Assembly (NCBI RefSeq): GCF_000511955.1
Contig: NZ_AZSU01000003.1
Coordinates: 148,812 to 212,811 of the forward strand
Reading direction: 5' to 3'
DNA: 64,000 nt
Source of the DNA: [Clostridium] ultunense DSM 10521
GTDB taxonomy: Bacteria; Bacillota; Clostridia; Tissierellales; Tepidimicrobiaceae
Below the pieces are notes generated by a model. The model searched no databases and had not been told where the DNA came from. It saw only the letters and a list, made by a program, of their open reading frames with translations. Numbering within the stretch: position 1 is the stretch's first letter; the number at the start of each line of letters is the position of its first letter. Made by a program: the position numbers and the translations under genes. Shown one piece after another: positions 26,226 to 36,226 of the stretch.

Positions 26226-27614
26226 ATGATGAAGGAATTGACCCCAAGACAAATAGTGGAGGAATTGGATAAATATATTATTGGCCAAAGAGAAGCAAAA
26301 AAAGCTGTTGCTATTGCTTTACGAAATAGATATAGAAGGAATCTACTTCCTGATGGATTTAAGGATGAGGTGAAGCCTAAAAATATACTAATGATTGGTC
26401 CTACAGGAGTTGGAAAAACAGAAATCGCTAGACGGTTATCGAAACTAGTAGATTTACCTTTTATAAAGGTGGAAGCTACTAAGTTTACAGAGGTAGGATA
26501 TGTTGGGAGAGATGTAGATTCCATGGTTAGAGATTTAGTAGAAGAATCTATTCGAATGGTAAAGGTAAAAAAAATAGAAGAGGTCTATGAAAAGAGTAAA
26601 AAATTAGCAGATGATAAGTTAATTCAAATCTTATTGCCCTACCCTTTAAAGAAAAAGGGCACCAATCCACTAGAAATGATTTTTGGGGCTACAGAAGAAA
26701 AAGATGATATAGCAGAAAGCGAAAAGGAGATAATAATTAATAGACGTAAAGAATTAAAGGAAAAACTGTTAAAGGGTGAATTAGATGATGAGATCATTGA
26801 AATCGATGTAGAAGATAGTTATAATTCTACTGTAGAATTATTTAGTGGTCTTGGCATGGAAGAATATAATATTAATATGGAAGACATATTTGGGGATTTA
26901 TTGCCTAAAAAGACCAAGAAAAAAAAGGTAACCGTTAAAGAAGCGAGAAAGATAATTAATAATCAAGAGGCACAAAAACTAATCGATATGGATGAAGTAA
27001 TTGATGTGGGAATTAAAAGAGCAGAGGAAAGTGGAATGATCTTTATAGATGAAATAGATAAGATTGCTGGAAAGGATTATGGTGGTGGTCCTGATGTATC
27101 AAGGGAAGGAGTCCAAAGGGATATATTGCCTATAATCGAGGGTACAACAGTCATGACTAAACATGGACCAGTTAAAACAGACCATATATTATTTATTGCT
27201 GCAGGAGCATTCCATGTATCAAAGGTGGGAGATTTAATACCGGAAATCCAAGGTAGGTTTCCTATTAGAGTTGAGTTAGAAAGTTTGACAGAGGAGAATT
27301 TTAAAGAGATTTTAACTAAACCTAAAAATGCAATAACTAAACAGTATAAATATCTAATTAAGACTGAAGGTATTAATTTAGAGTTCACTAATGAAGCAAT
27401 AGATGCTATTGCTAAAGTAGCATTTGTCTCTAATGAGCAATCTGAAAATATTGGGGCAAGAAGATTGCAAACAGTGATAGAAAAATTGCTTGAAGATATT
27501 TCTTTTGAAGCCCCTGATTTAGATACCAATGAAATAATAATAGATGAAGCTTATGTGAACAAAAAATTAATGGCTTATATACATGAAAAAGATATATCAA
27601 AATATATATTATAG
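26226..27614 (+). CDS. hslU: ATP-dependent protease ATPase subunit HslU
   Basis: A 462-residue AAA+ unfoldase that feeds substrates to HslV. It starts [18 protein letters not shown] after the initial Met-Met-Lys, with Walker [10 protein letters not shown], the pore motif GYVGRDV, an insert (I) domain at about residues 115-240, and Walker [12 protein letters not shown]. The normal length is about 450. Two ATGs (26226, 26229) follow AAGGAGG; I report the first. The start is 10 bases after hslV. Confidence 0.95.
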   Translation: MMKELTPRQIVEELDKYIIGQREAKKAVAIALRNRYRRNLLPDGFKDEVKPKNILMIGPTGVGKTEIARRLSKLVDLPFIKVEATKFTEVGYVGRDVDSMVRDLVEESIRMVKVKKIEEVYEKSKKLADDKLIQILLPYPLKKKGTNPLEMIFGATEEKDDIAESEKEIIINRRKELKEKLLKGELDDEIIEIDVEDSYNSTVELFSGLGMEEYNINMEDIFGDLLPKKTKKKKVTVKEARKIINNQEAQKLIDMDEVIDVGIKRAEESGMIFIDEIDKIAGKDYGGGPDVSREGVQRDILPIIEGTTVMTKHGPVKTDHILFIAAGAFHVSKVGDLIPEIQGRFPIRVELESLTEENFKEILTKPKNAITKQYKYLIKTEGINLEFTNEAIDAIAKVAFVSNEQSENIGARRLQTVIEKLLEDISFEAPDLDTNEIIIDEAYVNKKLMAYIHEKDISKYIL

Positions 27615-27627
27615 AAGGAGGATATAG

Positions 27628-28410
27628 ATGACTGAAAGTCTATTACAAAAAACAAGAAGATTAAATAAAACCTTACAAAGTTCAGGTTCAAAACCCGTTT
27701 CATTTCAAGAATTAAGCAAGATACTTAGCGAAATACTAGATGCCAATGTATATATTGCTAGTAAAAAGGGTAGAGTTTTGGGATATGAATTATCCACTGG
27801 TTTCGATTGTGATATTATTCAAGCTGAAATTGTTAAAGAAAAGAGGTTTCCAAAAAAATATAATGATGAGCTGTTAAAGGTTACAGAGACTAAAGAAAAT
27901 GTTAAAGAGATAACTGAATGTGTATTTGATCAAGTATCAAATTGTGATTATCCAGATAAGATTACTACTATAATTCCAATTAACAGTGGTGGTGAAAGGT
28001 TAGGAACCTTGGTATTGGCCAGATTTGGTCGAATGTTTACAGAAGATGATATGGTATTAGCTGAATATAGTGCAACTGTAGTAGGGATGGAGATATTAAG
28101 ATCTAAAACTGAAGAGATGGAAGAAGAATCAAGGAAAAGGGCTATGGTACAAATGGCAATAGGCACTTTATCCTACTCGGAATTGGAAGCAATGGAACAT
28201 ATTTTTGAAGAATTAGATGGAGAGGAAGGGCTTTTAGTAGCTAGCAAGGTAGCTGATAGGGTAGGTATTACTAGATCTGTAATAGTCAATGCTCTGAGAA
28301 AGTTTGAATCAGCAGGTGTTATAGAATCCAGATCTTTGGGGATGAAAGGAACCCATATAAAAATCTTAAATGATAAGCTATTAGAAGAATTGGAAAAAAT
28401 TAAAGAGTGA
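27628..28410 (+). CDS. codY: GTP-sensing transcriptional repressor CodY
   Basis: A 260-residue global regulator that binds GTP and branched-chain amino acids through an N-terminal GAF domain and DNA through a C-terminal winged helix ([19 protein letters not shown], about residues 200-218). In Firmicutes it represses nitrogen, stationary-phase and often motility genes in rich conditions. GGAGG precedes the ATG. It ends the hslVU unit with a strong terminator and stands directly before the fla/che operon. Confidence 0.96.
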   Translation: MTESLLQKTRRLNKTLQSSGSKPVSFQELSKILSEILDANVYIASKKGRVLGYELSTGFDCDIIQAEIVKEKRFPKKYNDELLKVTETKENVKEITECVFDQVSNCDYPDKITTIIPINSGGERLGTLVLARFGRMFTEDDMVLAEYSATVVGMEILRSKTEEMEEESRKRAMVQMAIGTLSYSELEAMEHIFEELDGEEGLLVASKVADRVGITRSVIVNALRKFESAGVIESRSLGMKGTHIKILNDKLLEELEKIKE

Positions 28411-28430
28411 TATTAATTAATATCAGGTAG

Positions 28431-28460
28431 AAAGTAGTGGTTTTCCCACTACTTTTTTTA
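28431..28460 (+). terminator. Intrinsic terminator after codY
   Basis: AGTAGTGG (28433-28440) pairs with CCACTACT (28446-28453) over TTTTC, followed by seven Ts. It separates hslVU-codY from the fla/che operon. Confidence 0.9.
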
Positions 28461-28620
28461 TTATAGTTGGGTCTAAAGGCGCATTTACCAAAATAGAGAA
28501 AATTATACTATAAAAATGCAGAATTATGTTGTATTATATAAAATAGTAAATGATAAATGGGTATATATTGTTTAAAAAAAAGGGCTTATGGCAAAAAAGG
28601 CAAATAATGGACTTTTTATC

Positions 28621-28649
28621 TTGAAATCTATACTATTAAGTATTAATAT
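28621..28649 (+). promoter_or_regulatory. Candidate fla/che operon promoter
   Basis: TTGAAA (28621-28626) and TAATAT (28644-28649) are 17 bases apart, ending about 20 bases before flgB. I see no clear SigD-type promoter (TAAA and GCCGATAA) in this gap. The rest of the roughly 210 bases between the codY terminator and flgB is AT-rich and holds nothing else I can identify. Confidence 0.45.
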
Positions 28650-28669
28650 TTAAAGTATGAGGTGATAGA

Positions 28670-29077
28670 ATGTTTGAACGTTTAAGTACCAATATAGATA
28701 TGCTTAATAAAGCATTAGATGGCTTATGGCTAAGGGACAAAGTAATCAATCATAACATATCAAATGTGAACACCCCTAATTATAAGAAGCTTACGGTTAA
28801 TTTTGAAGACAAATTAAAAGAAGCTATAGGAAACAATCAATCTAAGCTAAATAGAACTCACAATAAGCACCTACCAATATCGAAGGGTATAGATGAAGTA
28901 AATCCCAGTATCAGTGTAGATGGAAACCATTCCTACAGATTCGATAAGAACAATGTAAATATAGATACGGAAATGGCGGATCTAGCAAAAAACACCATAA
29001 TGTATAATGCTGTAATTAATCAAGTTATAGGTGAGTTTGACAAGATAAAAAATGTAATCAATGAAGGGAGTAAATAA
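28670..29077 (+). CDS. flgB: Flagellar basal-body rod protein FlgB
   Basis: A 135-residue proximal rod protein exported by the flagellar type III system. The N-terminal rod signature is LRDKVINHNISNVNTPNYKK (about residues 24-43), and the C-terminal amphipathic helix is seen in DTEMADLAKNTIMYNAVINQ. It is the first gene of the large fla/che operon, behind GAGGTGAT. flgC follows two bases after its stop. Confidence 0.95.
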   Translation: MFERLSTNIDMLNKALDGLWLRDKVINHNISNVNTPNYKKLTVNFEDKLKEAIGNNQSKLNRTHNKHLPISKGIDEVNPSISVDGNHSYRFDKNNVNIDTEMADLAKNTIMYNAVINQVIGEFDKIKNVINEGSK

Positions 29078-29079
29078 GA

Positions 29080-29520
29080 ATGGGTATATTTGATTCAATT
29101 AATATTAGCGCTTCTGCTTTGACAGCAGAGAAAACTAGAATTGATATTATCAGCAAGAATATGGCAAACGCCAACACTACTAGAGCTACAGGAGGAATGC
29201 CCTATAGGAGACAGATGGTAGTCTTTGAAGAGAACAAGGGTAATTCTTTTAAAGATTATCTAAATAGATATACCAACAAATTTGCTGGTAATGGGGTAAC
29301 TATTAGTGAAATTACAGAAGACAATACTCCTTATAAATTGAGATATGAACCTGGCCATCCAGATGCAGATGAAAATGGCTATGTTATGTTGCCTAATGTA
29401 GAAATAGTAAGTGAGATGGTGGACATGATAGATGCTCAAAGGGCTTATGAAGCAAATATAACTGCTATGAATGGAACAAAATCTATGTTGATGAAAGCAT
29501 TAGAAATAGGTAGGAGGTAG
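29080..29520 (+). CDS. flgC: Flagellar basal-body rod protein FlgC
   Basis: A 146-residue rod protein. It shows the N-terminal motif SALTAEKTRIDIISKNMANA and the C-terminal segment VEIVSEMVDMIDAQRAYEAN that pack together in the rod. GAAGGGAG near the end of flgB serves as ribosome binding site. fliE follows after four bases. Confidence 0.96.
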   Translation: MGIFDSINISASALTAEKTRIDIISKNMANANTTRATGGMPYRRQMVVFEENKGNSFKDYLNRYTNKFAGNGVTISEITEDNTPYKLRYEPGHPDADENGYVMLPNVEIVSEMVDMIDAQRAYEANITAMNGTKSMLMKALEIGRR

Positions 29521-29524
29521 TTAA

Positions 29525-29824
29525 ATGGAGATAAAAACTATTGGTTTAAACAATCATATTTTACCTAATGATGGACTAAATGGAGATTTTGAATCTAAAA
29601 ACGATAATCAATTTAGTCTATTTTTAAATAAAGCATTAGATAGAGTCAATGAGTTGCAGTTGGAAAGCGATGAATATAAAAGGCTATTAATTACTGGTGA
29701 TGTGGATAATCTTCACGATGTGGCTATAGCTCAGGAAAAGGCTAATATTTCATTGCAATTAACATTGAGTATCAGGAATAAAGTAGTTGAAGCCTATAGA
29801 GAAATAATGAGAATGCAGATATAG
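29525..29824 (+). CDS. fliE: Flagellar hook-basal body protein FliE
   Basis: A 99-residue protein that links the MS ring to the rod. The C-terminal pattern LHDVAIAQEKANISLQLTLS and VVEAYREIMRMQI is typical for FliE. AGGAGG lies at the end of flgC just before its ATG. Order flgB-flgC-fliE-fliF is that of B. subtilis. Confidence 0.93.
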   Translation: MEIKTIGLNNHILPNDGLNGDFESKNDNQFSLFLNKALDRVNELQLESDEYKRLLITGDVDNLHDVAIAQEKANISLQLTLSIRNKVVEAYREIMRMQI

Positions 29825-29855
29825 AAGAATAAGCTGTAAGAAATGAGGTGTTAAG

Positions 29856-31382
29856 GTGGGGGAAACAATACAGCAAATGAGGAATCAATTAAATGAATAT
29901 TGGCAGGAGATGGGCAAGAATAAAAAAACTAAGCTAATTATAATTGGTATTATTACCATACTATCAATAGTCATACTTTCAATAGTATTTATAAGGCCAA
30001 AATATGAAGTTCTTTACCAAGACTTATCTTTAAAAGACACGGCACAAATAACAAAAAAGTTAGATGAAATGGGCGTAAAATGGAAGACTCCAAAGGACGA
30101 CACTACAACCATATTAGTACCATCTGAATTAAAAAATAAGATAAAAATTGAACTAGCTTCCTATGGTCTTCCTAAAGAGGGATATAGTTTCCAAGATGCA
30201 TTTAACGATAGTAGCTGGACTATGACAGATTATGATAAAAAGGAAAGGATGAAGCTGGCTTTACAAAATGAACTATCTTTAACCATTTCCGATATTGATG
30301 GAATCGAAAATGCTACTGTGTACATAAATGAAAAAGAAGATTCTGGTTTTGTATTAGAGGGAAACAATAAAGAAACCACCGCTTCAGTCTTTATAGAGAA
30401 AAACGATAATAGACCCCTAAAGGCTGAAACGGTTATGGCTATTCAAAATTTAGTGGCTGGATCCATAAATATGGATCCGGAAAAAGTGCAAATAGTTGAT
30501 AGCGAAGGGAGACTACTAACGGGGGAACAAGATGAATCTGAATTTTTAATGACAGATCAATTTAATATTAAGAACAATTTAGAACTGAGAATAAATGATA
30601 GCATAAGGAATTTTCTAGAAAATATTTTTGGACCTGGAAATGTGGATATAAGATCTAGCGTTAAGATCAATTTTGATAGTGAAAAAACTACCATAGTAGA
30701 ATTTGCCCCTCCAATTGAAGGAAGTGAAGAAGGTTTAATAAGAAGTATGGAGGAAATCGAAGAACATATGGTAGGGGGTGCAGCTAGAGGTGTACCGGGA
30801 GAGGAAGAAAACCCGCCAGATTATGTAATGGAAGATGATGGAGGGGAAAGGTATGATAAAAGGAGTAGCATTATTAATTATGAATTGGATGAAATAAACA
30901 AAGAGATTAAAAAAGCCCCAGGTCAAGTGGAGGATATAACTGTGGCAGTTTTGATCAATAGAGATGTATTAATCGACGGAAATTTTTCACCAGATATGGA
31001 AAGGGAAATTTCTGATTTAATATATGCGGCAACAGGCTTAGATACTAGACAAGTTGCAGTAAAAGCTGAAAGCTTTAGAACCCAAGATTTAGCCGATAGT
31101 GTAGGAGATACTAAGAGCTTTAATTGGTTAGCTATTATATTAGCGCTAGTAGCTGCATCTTCTGTAGCAGGATACATCATATATAGAAGGAAGAAGATAA
31201 AGGAGCTAGAAGAGCTAGATGAATTTGATACCCAGATGGAGGATGTAAGATCTATAAAAGATGAAGTAGAAGATTTAGAATTTGAAACTGAAGAGTCAAA
31301 GATGAAAGCTCAGATAGAGAAATTTGTTGATAGAAAACCTGATGCGGTAGCCCAATTATTAAGAACTTGGTTGAATGAATAG
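29856..31382 (+). CDS. fliF: Flagellar MS-ring protein FliF
   Basis: A 508-residue membrane protein that forms the MS ring. It has transmembrane helices at about residues 25-46 and 425-445, ring-building domains between (YEVLYQDLSLKD and GLPKEGYSFQDAF), and a cytoplasmic tail ending in KPDAVAQLLRTWLNE, the segment that binds FliG. The start is GTG at 29856 behind GAGGTG. fliG follows 12 bases later. Confidence 0.96.
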   Translation: MGETIQQMRNQLNEYWQEMGKNKKTKLIIIGIITILSIVILSIVFIRPKYEVLYQDLSLKDTAQITKKLDEMGVKWKTPKDDTTTILVPSELKNKIKIELASYGLPKEGYSFQDAFNDSSWTMTDYDKKERMKLALQNELSLTISDIDGIENATVYINEKEDSGFVLEGNNKETTASVFIEKNDNRPLKAETVMAIQNLVAGSINMDPEKVQIVDSEGRLLTGEQDESEFLMTDQFNIKNNLELRINDSIRNFLENIFGPGNVDIRSSVKINFDSEKTTIVEFAPPIEGSEEGLIRSMEEIEEHMVGGAARGVPGEEENPPDYVMEDDGGERYDKRSSIINYELDEINKEIKKAPGQVEDITVAVLINRDVLIDGNFSPDMEREISDLIYAATGLDTRQVAVKAESFRTQDLADSVGDTKSFNWLAIILALVAASSVAGYIIYRRKKIKELEELDEFDTQMEDVRSIKDEVEDLEFETEESKMKAQIEKFVDRKPDAVAQLLRTWLNE

Positions 31383-31394
31383 GAGCGAATCAAT

Positions 31395-32399
31395 ATGATG
31401 AAGAGACAGTTTAATGGGAAAGAAAAGGCAGCAATATTATTAATTGCGTTGGGACCAGAAAAATCTGCTGAAATATTTAAACATCTGAATGAAGACGAAA
31501 TCGAAGAGCTAACTTTGCAAATAGCAAATATGCGCATGGTTTCTTCAGAGGAGAAGCAGCAGGTTATAGAGGACTTTTATCAAATAGCATTAGCTCAAGA
31601 ATATATATCAGAAGGTGGAATAAATTATGCAAAAGAGGTACTTGAAAGAGCCCTGGGTACTGATAAAGCTGTTGACATTATCAACAAATTAACATCATCA
31701 TTACATGTTCGACCTTTTGAATTTATTAGAAAGGCTGACCCAAACCAGTTGCTAAACTATATACAGAATGAGCATCCTCAAACAATAGCTTTAATCCTAT
31801 CCTATCTACAACCTAACCAATCAGCCCAAATCCTTGCTAGTCTAGCACCTGAAAAGCAAGGAGAAGTGACCATGCGGATTGCAACTATGGATAGAACATC
31901 TCCTGAAGTAATTAAGGAGATCGAAAAGGTACTGGAAACAAAGTTTTCTGGCATGTTATCCCAGGATTTTACATCTACTGGTGGTATCCAATCAGTTGTG
32001 GATATCTTAAATTCAGCGGATAGGGGTACGGAGAAATTTATTATGGAAGAATTAGATATGATGGATGCAGAATTAAGTGAAGAAATCAGGAAGAGAATGT
32101 TTGTATTTGAAGATATAGTGTCGCTAGACAATAGAAGTATTCAAAGAATTATTAGGGAAATCGACAATGCTCAATGGGCTATTGCACTAAAAGGCGCCAG
32201 CGAGGAAGTAAAAGAAGTGGTATTTACAAATATGAGTAAGAGACTTGTAGAGATGATTAAAGAGGATATCGAATTTATGGGACCAGTGCGTATAAGGGAT
32301 ATAGAGGAAGCCCAGCAAAATATTGTTAATATAATTAGAAAACTTGAGGAAGATGGAGAAATAATCACTCCTAGAGGAGGAGATGAGATTATTGTCTAA
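31395..32399 (+). CDS. fliG: Flagellar motor switch protein FliG
   Basis: A 334-residue rotor protein that takes torque from MotA and binds FliF and FliM. The N-terminal LLIALGPEKSAEIFKHL, the middle EHPQTIALILSYL (EHPQ motif) and the charged C-terminal torque helix (RSIQRIIREIDNAQWAIALK) are all present. Of two adjacent ATGs the first has the better distance from AGGAG. Its last codons overlap fliH. Confidence 0.97.
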   Translation: MMKRQFNGKEKAAILLIALGPEKSAEIFKHLNEDEIEELTLQIANMRMVSSEEKQQVIEDFYQIALAQEYISEGGINYAKEVLERALGTDKAVDIINKLTSSLHVRPFEFIRKADPNQLLNYIQNEHPQTIALILSYLQPNQSAQILASLAPEKQGEVTMRIATMDRTSPEVIKEIEKVLETKFSGMLSQDFTSTGGIQSVVDILNSADRGTEKFIMEELDMMDAELSEEIRKRMFVFEDIVSLDNRSIQRIIREIDNAQWAIALKGASEEVKEVVFTNMSKRLVEMIKEDIEFMGPVRIRDIEEAQQNIVNIIRKLEEDGEIITPRGGDEIIV

Positions 32400-33156
32400 T
32401 ATAATTAAATCTTTTAGAGTTATAGAAAAAAATGTTGTAACTGATGAGAAGGTAGATCTGGAGAATATATCCTTAAAAGAAGAGCTATTGGAAGAGGCTA
32501 AAGAAGAATATGAAAAAATAATTTTAGAGGCAGAGGAAGAAGCTAGAAAAATTGTAGAGTCTGCCCATGAAGAGTATGAAGATAGGTTAAACTTAGCCTA
32601 TGAAAGGGCCAAGAATATATTCAATAAATCTGAAAGGGAAGGGTATGATAAAGGCTTTAAGGTAGGGCGAGATGAAGGCAATAAAGAAGGTTATGCAACA
32701 GGATATGGAGAAGGCAAAAAAGAATCAGAGAGGTTGATAAAAGAAGCCTTGAACATAAAATATGATTATATAGAAAAAAGGAATAGGATGTTGAAGGATT
32801 TAGAAGAGGATATAATCCAGCTTGTAATAACTATATATGAGAAGGTATTGAATAAAAAAGCAGAAGAAGATGAAGAACTCATAGTTTCCCTAATACTGAA
32901 TGGAATAGATAACCTAGAGATATCTGAAAGATTGACAATAATCATATCCCAAGAGGATTATGATATGGTAAATAAATCTAAGGATATTATATTAGCAAAA
33001 GCTAGTTTAATAGATGAACTAGATATTAGGATAAATAGTGATATGGAAAAAGGAGATTGTATATTGGAAACTTCTAAGGGAAGTGTGAATGTGAGTATAA
33101 AGAATCAATTAGATGAAGTGAGAGATTTATTAATCTCAATTTTGAATAACGAGTGA
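32383..33156 (+). CDS. fliH: Flagellar assembly protein FliH
   Basis: A 257-residue regulator of the export ATPase FliI. It has a long charged coiled coil (about residues 25-140) with glycine-spaced repeats GYDKGFKVGRDEGNKEGYAT, a feature of FliH, and a C-terminal HrpE/YscL-like domain. The ATG at 32383 overlaps fliG by 17 bases. A TTG at 32392, giving (M)SNIIKSFRVIEK, has a more usual distance from the GGAGG and may be the true start. The stop overlaps the fliI region. Confidence 0.9.
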   Translation: MRLLSNIIKSFRVIEKNVVTDEKVDLENISLKEELLEEAKEEYEKIILEAEEEARKIVESAHEEYEDRLNLAYERAKNIFNKSEREGYDKGFKVGRDEGNKEGYATGYGEGKKESERLIKEALNIKYDYIEKRNRMLKDLEEDIIQLVITIYEKVLNKKAEEDEELIVSLILNGIDNLEISERLTIIISQEDYDMVNKSKDIILAKASLIDELDIRINSDMEKGDCILETSKGSVNVSIKNQLDEVRDLLISILNNE

Positions 33157-33161
33157 TAGAT

Positions 33162-34493
33162 ATGGAAGAAAGTATAAATATTGAAAAATACATAAAGATG
33201 GTAAATGAAAAAAGATTTATTAAATATACGGGGAAGATAACTAAAGTAACTGGTTTAACAATAGAATCCAATGGCCCAATAGCTACTATTGGAGAACTAT
33301 GTTATATACATCCTCATGATAAGGATGAACCTGTACTAGCAGAGGTGGTGGGGTTTAAAGATGATAAAATTCTTCTTATGCCTTTAGGGGATATGGAAGG
33401 CATTGCTTCTGGAAGCAAAGTAGTTGCAAGTGGAAAGACCTTAAGGGTGAATGTAGGGGATGAGCTAGTAGGTAGAATATTAGATGGATTAGGCAATCCT
33501 ATCGACGGGAAGGGACCTATAAAAGCTCAAAGGACTTATCCTGTATCCAATCCTCCGCCAAACCCATTAGATAGAAGATTGATAAAGGAACCTTTGCCGT
33601 TAGGTATAAAAGCTATTGATGGGTTCCTTACCTGTGGGAAAGGTCAAAGAGTTGGTGTTTTTGCAGGAAGTGGAGTAGGAAAGAGTACTCTTATGGGTAT
33701 GGTGTCACGAAGTAGCTCTGCAGATGTAAATGTAATAGGGTTAATTGGAGAAAGAGGAAGGGAAGTTAGAGAGTTTTTAGAGAATGATTTAAAGGAAGAG
33801 GGATTAAAAAAATCGGTGGTAGTAGTAGTTACTTCAGATCAACCTGCCTTAATAAGGGTTAAGGGTGCCTTAGTTACCACCGCTATTGCAGAATATTTTA
33901 GGGATAGGGGAAAAAATGTATTGTTATTAATGGATTCTGTAACAAGATTTGCAATGGCCCAAAGGGAAATTGGACTTGCTATAGGGGAACCGCCAGTTAC
34001 TAGAGGATTTACTCCGTCTGTTTTTGCCATTATGCCTAAATTATTAGAAAGAGCAGGAACATCTTCAAAAGGTACTATTACAGGATTGTATACGGTTTTA
34101 GTTGACGGAGATGATTTAAATGAACCGATTACCGATGCTGTAAGGGGTATTTTAGATGGCCATATAATCCTTTCTCGAAAACTGGCTAATCAAAACCATT
34201 ATCCAGCTATCGATATTCTGGCTAGTGTAAGTAGAGTTATGCCTAATATAGTAGGACAAGATCATCTGGATAAAGCCAATTCTATAAAAAACATAATGGC
34301 AAGCTATAAGGAATCTGAGGATTTAATTAATATAGGAGCTTATAAAAGAGGTTCAAATAAAAAGATAGATAAAGCCATAGAATTGAAGGATTATATTGAT
34401 GAATTATTAATCCAAGAAACTTTAGAAGTATATCCCTTTGAAGAAACTGTTGCAATGATGGAAAAAATAGATCGTCAAATCAATGAATTGTAA
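33162..34493 (+). CDS. fliI: Flagellum-specific ATPase FliI
   Basis: A 443-residue ATPase related to the F1 beta subunit that powers and orders export of flagellar proteins. The P-loop AGSGVGKSTLMG, GERGREVREFLE, and the Walker B strand VLLLMDSVTRFAMAQRE are clear. The ATG at 33162 gives MEESINIEKY; an in-frame GTG at 33153 overlapping the fliH stop is possible. fliJ follows. Confidence 0.96.
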   Translation: MEESINIEKYIKMVNEKRFIKYTGKITKVTGLTIESNGPIATIGELCYIHPHDKDEPVLAEVVGFKDDKILLMPLGDMEGIASGSKVVASGKTLRVNVGDELVGRILDGLGNPIDGKGPIKAQRTYPVSNPPPNPLDRRLIKEPLPLGIKAIDGFLTCGKGQRVGVFAGSGVGKSTLMGMVSRSSSADVNVIGLIGERGREVREFLENDLKEEGLKKSVVVVVTSDQPALIRVKGALVTTAIAEYFRDRGKNVLLLMDSVTRFAMAQREIGLAIGEPPVTRGFTPSVFAIMPKLLERAGTSSKGTITGLYTVLVDGDDLNEPITDAVRGILDGHIILSRKLANQNHYPAIDILASVSRVMPNIVGQDHLDKANSIKNIMASYKESEDLINIGAYKRGSNKKIDKAIELKDYIDELLIQETLEVYPFEETVAMMEKIDRQINEL

Positions 34494-34510
34494 TAGGGGG
34501 TAGGTAGATA

Positions 34511-34945
34511 ATGAATTTCAATTTTAAATTGGAAAAAGTCCTTAACTATAAAAGAACCATAGAAGATTTGAAAAAAAATCAATATGGTGTAGTTCAACAA
34601 AGGTTAAATAGTGAAGAAAGCAAATTAGATGATTTCAATAGATATAAAAAGAATTTATTAGATGAAAAAAATTCAACTGCTACCAAAACCAAGGTAGGTA
34701 ATCTAGCTATGTACAGTACTTACATAGAGGATGTAAATACGAGGATAAAAGAACAAGCGGAAGTAGTTACTGAAATACAAAAAGAATTAGAAGAGAAGAA
34801 AGAAGAAATGATTACAGCAGTACAAGAAAAAAAGATCTTTGAAAAACTAAAGGAAAATGAATATGAAAAACATCTATATGAGATTAAAAAGCGGGAAGAA
34901 AAGCAAAATGATGCAATAATAAGTTATAAAGTTAGTACCCAATAG
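34511..34945 (+). CDS. fliJ: Flagellar export protein FliJ
   Basis: A 144-residue protein that is almost wholly coiled coil, beginning NFKLEKVLNYKRTIEDLKK, the usual FliJ start. FliJ sits in the centre of the FliI ring and links it to FlhA. Sequence is weakly conserved in the family, so context between fliI and the MotE-like gene adds to the call. Confidence 0.9.
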   Translation: MNFNFKLEKVLNYKRTIEDLKKNQYGVVQQRLNSEESKLDDFNRYKKNLLDEKNSTATKTKVGNLAMYSTYIEDVNTRIKEQAEVVTEIQKELEEKKEEMITAVQEKKIFEKLKENEYEKHLYEIKKREEKQNDAIISYKVSTQ

Positions 34946-34959
34946 TAGGGGGAGAAATA

Positions 34960-36195
34960 ATGGAAATTGTAGAAGTAGCTAAGAAGAATAAATCAAGAAA
35001 ATTAAAATTAATTTTAATAATATCCTTTATAGTTATTCCTATTTTAGTAGCAAGTTTAACTTACTTTAATAATAAGACCTTTAAGTTAAAGGTTAATAAC
35101 CTTCTGGGAAAGGTACCAGGAAAGATTGGTGAATACTTTAGGTCTTCTCCTGTCGAAGCGGAACAGAATGGTAAGAAGACATATTTAGCAGATTATTATC
35201 TCTCCTTAGACCCAAATATTGCTGCAGATAAACTATATATAATTAAAAAAGAGGATGGAAAACTATATAGCGAAATTATAAGGTTGATGAATTCTAATTC
35301 TACAACTAAAACTGGAGAAGTAATAAAATTAGTTAGGAATATAGAGCTTAGGAAGGATTTACTGTCTTCAATTTATGAAGAAATTAAAGGGGAAAAGGAA
35401 GGCGAATTCTTAGATGAGATAAATAGATTAGAAAACCAAGATCTTTTAATAACAATAAAAGAGATAGAAGGTAGAGTGGAGAAGGATAGTCAATTTAAAG
35501 AAAGTCTGTCAGATATCTTTACCTTTATAAGTGAAGATAGGGCAAGGGATATTCTTTACTATATAGATGGCGACATTAAAGAGGATATTCTATATTCATT
35601 ATCTGATGATAAAAGGACTAGTATAGAAAGCAAACTATCTGCTAAAGAGATTCAGTATTTAAAACTTGCTGATTTAGCAAATTTATATGAAGTAAAACCT
35701 ATTGAAGAGGTTTTAGAGGAAATTGGAAACACCAACGAATATTCTATGGAAGAACTGGGAATTATCTATAAGAATTTTTCTGTTTTAAGATCTGCAGAAA
35801 CTTTGTCCAAAATAGAGGAGGATACTTTCATAGAGGAATTATTTACTGCTATTCGTAAGGAAGAAGAGTTGGAAGGTGTAGAAGAATCTATTACCAATGA
35901 AATTGGTAAGTCCATCCAATTTATTACTGAATATAATAGAAAGATAGATGATCTGGTAGCCGTTTATAATAAGATGAGCCCAGATAAGGTAGCTGAAATT
36001 GTTGAGCAGATGATGGGGAATAACACTACAGTAACTGCTTTAGAAATAAACTCAGAACCAGTATTCCAAATATCGGATGCTTCCATAATAGTAGATGTAG
36101 TTACTAGGATGAGAAATAAAACCTTATCCAGCATTATGGATAATATGAGCACTGAAAATGCCTCTAAGCTAACTCAAATGTTAGCTAGACCATAA
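34960..36195 (+). CDS. MotE/YlxF-like flagellar protein, enlarged
   Basis: A 411-residue protein with a basic N-terminus, one transmembrane helix at about residues 16-35, and an extracytoplasmic part. The end (about residues 335-411, with MSPDKVAEIVEQMM and MSTENASKLTQML) is like the MgtE-N-type helical unit of MotE and YlxF, which lies in the same place between fliJ and fliK in B. subtilis. Similar units seem to occur at LADYYLSLDPNIAADKL (about residue 71) and ISEDRARDILYYI. MotE helps MotC fold in alphaproteobacteria. At twice the usual length of about 200 it has an expanded middle. Confidence 0.7.
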   Translation: MEIVEVAKKNKSRKLKLILIISFIVIPILVASLTYFNNKTFKLKVNNLLGKVPGKIGEYFRSSPVEAEQNGKKTYLADYYLSLDPNIAADKLYIIKKEDGKLYSEIIRLMNSNSTTKTGEVIKLVRNIELRKDLLSSIYEEIKGEKEGEFLDEINRLENQDLLITIKEIEGRVEKDSQFKESLSDIFTFISEDRARDILYYIDGDIKEDILYSLSDDKRTSIESKLSAKEIQYLKLADLANLYEVKPIEEVLEEIGNTNEYSMEELGIIYKNFSVLRSAETLSKIEEDTFIEELFTAIRKEEELEGVEESITNEIGKSIQFITEYNRKIDDLVAVYNKMSPDKVAEIVEQMMGNNTTVTALEINSEPVFQISDASIIVDVVTRMRNKTLSSIMDNMSTENASKLTQMLARP

Positions 36196-36226
36196 ATTAA
36201 ATAATATTATAGGAGGAGGTGAAAAA

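Noticed and set aside
27077-27529. Minus-strand open frame over the end of hslU
   Set aside because: Antisense to the conserved AAA+ domain; no ribosome binding site or recognisable motif.
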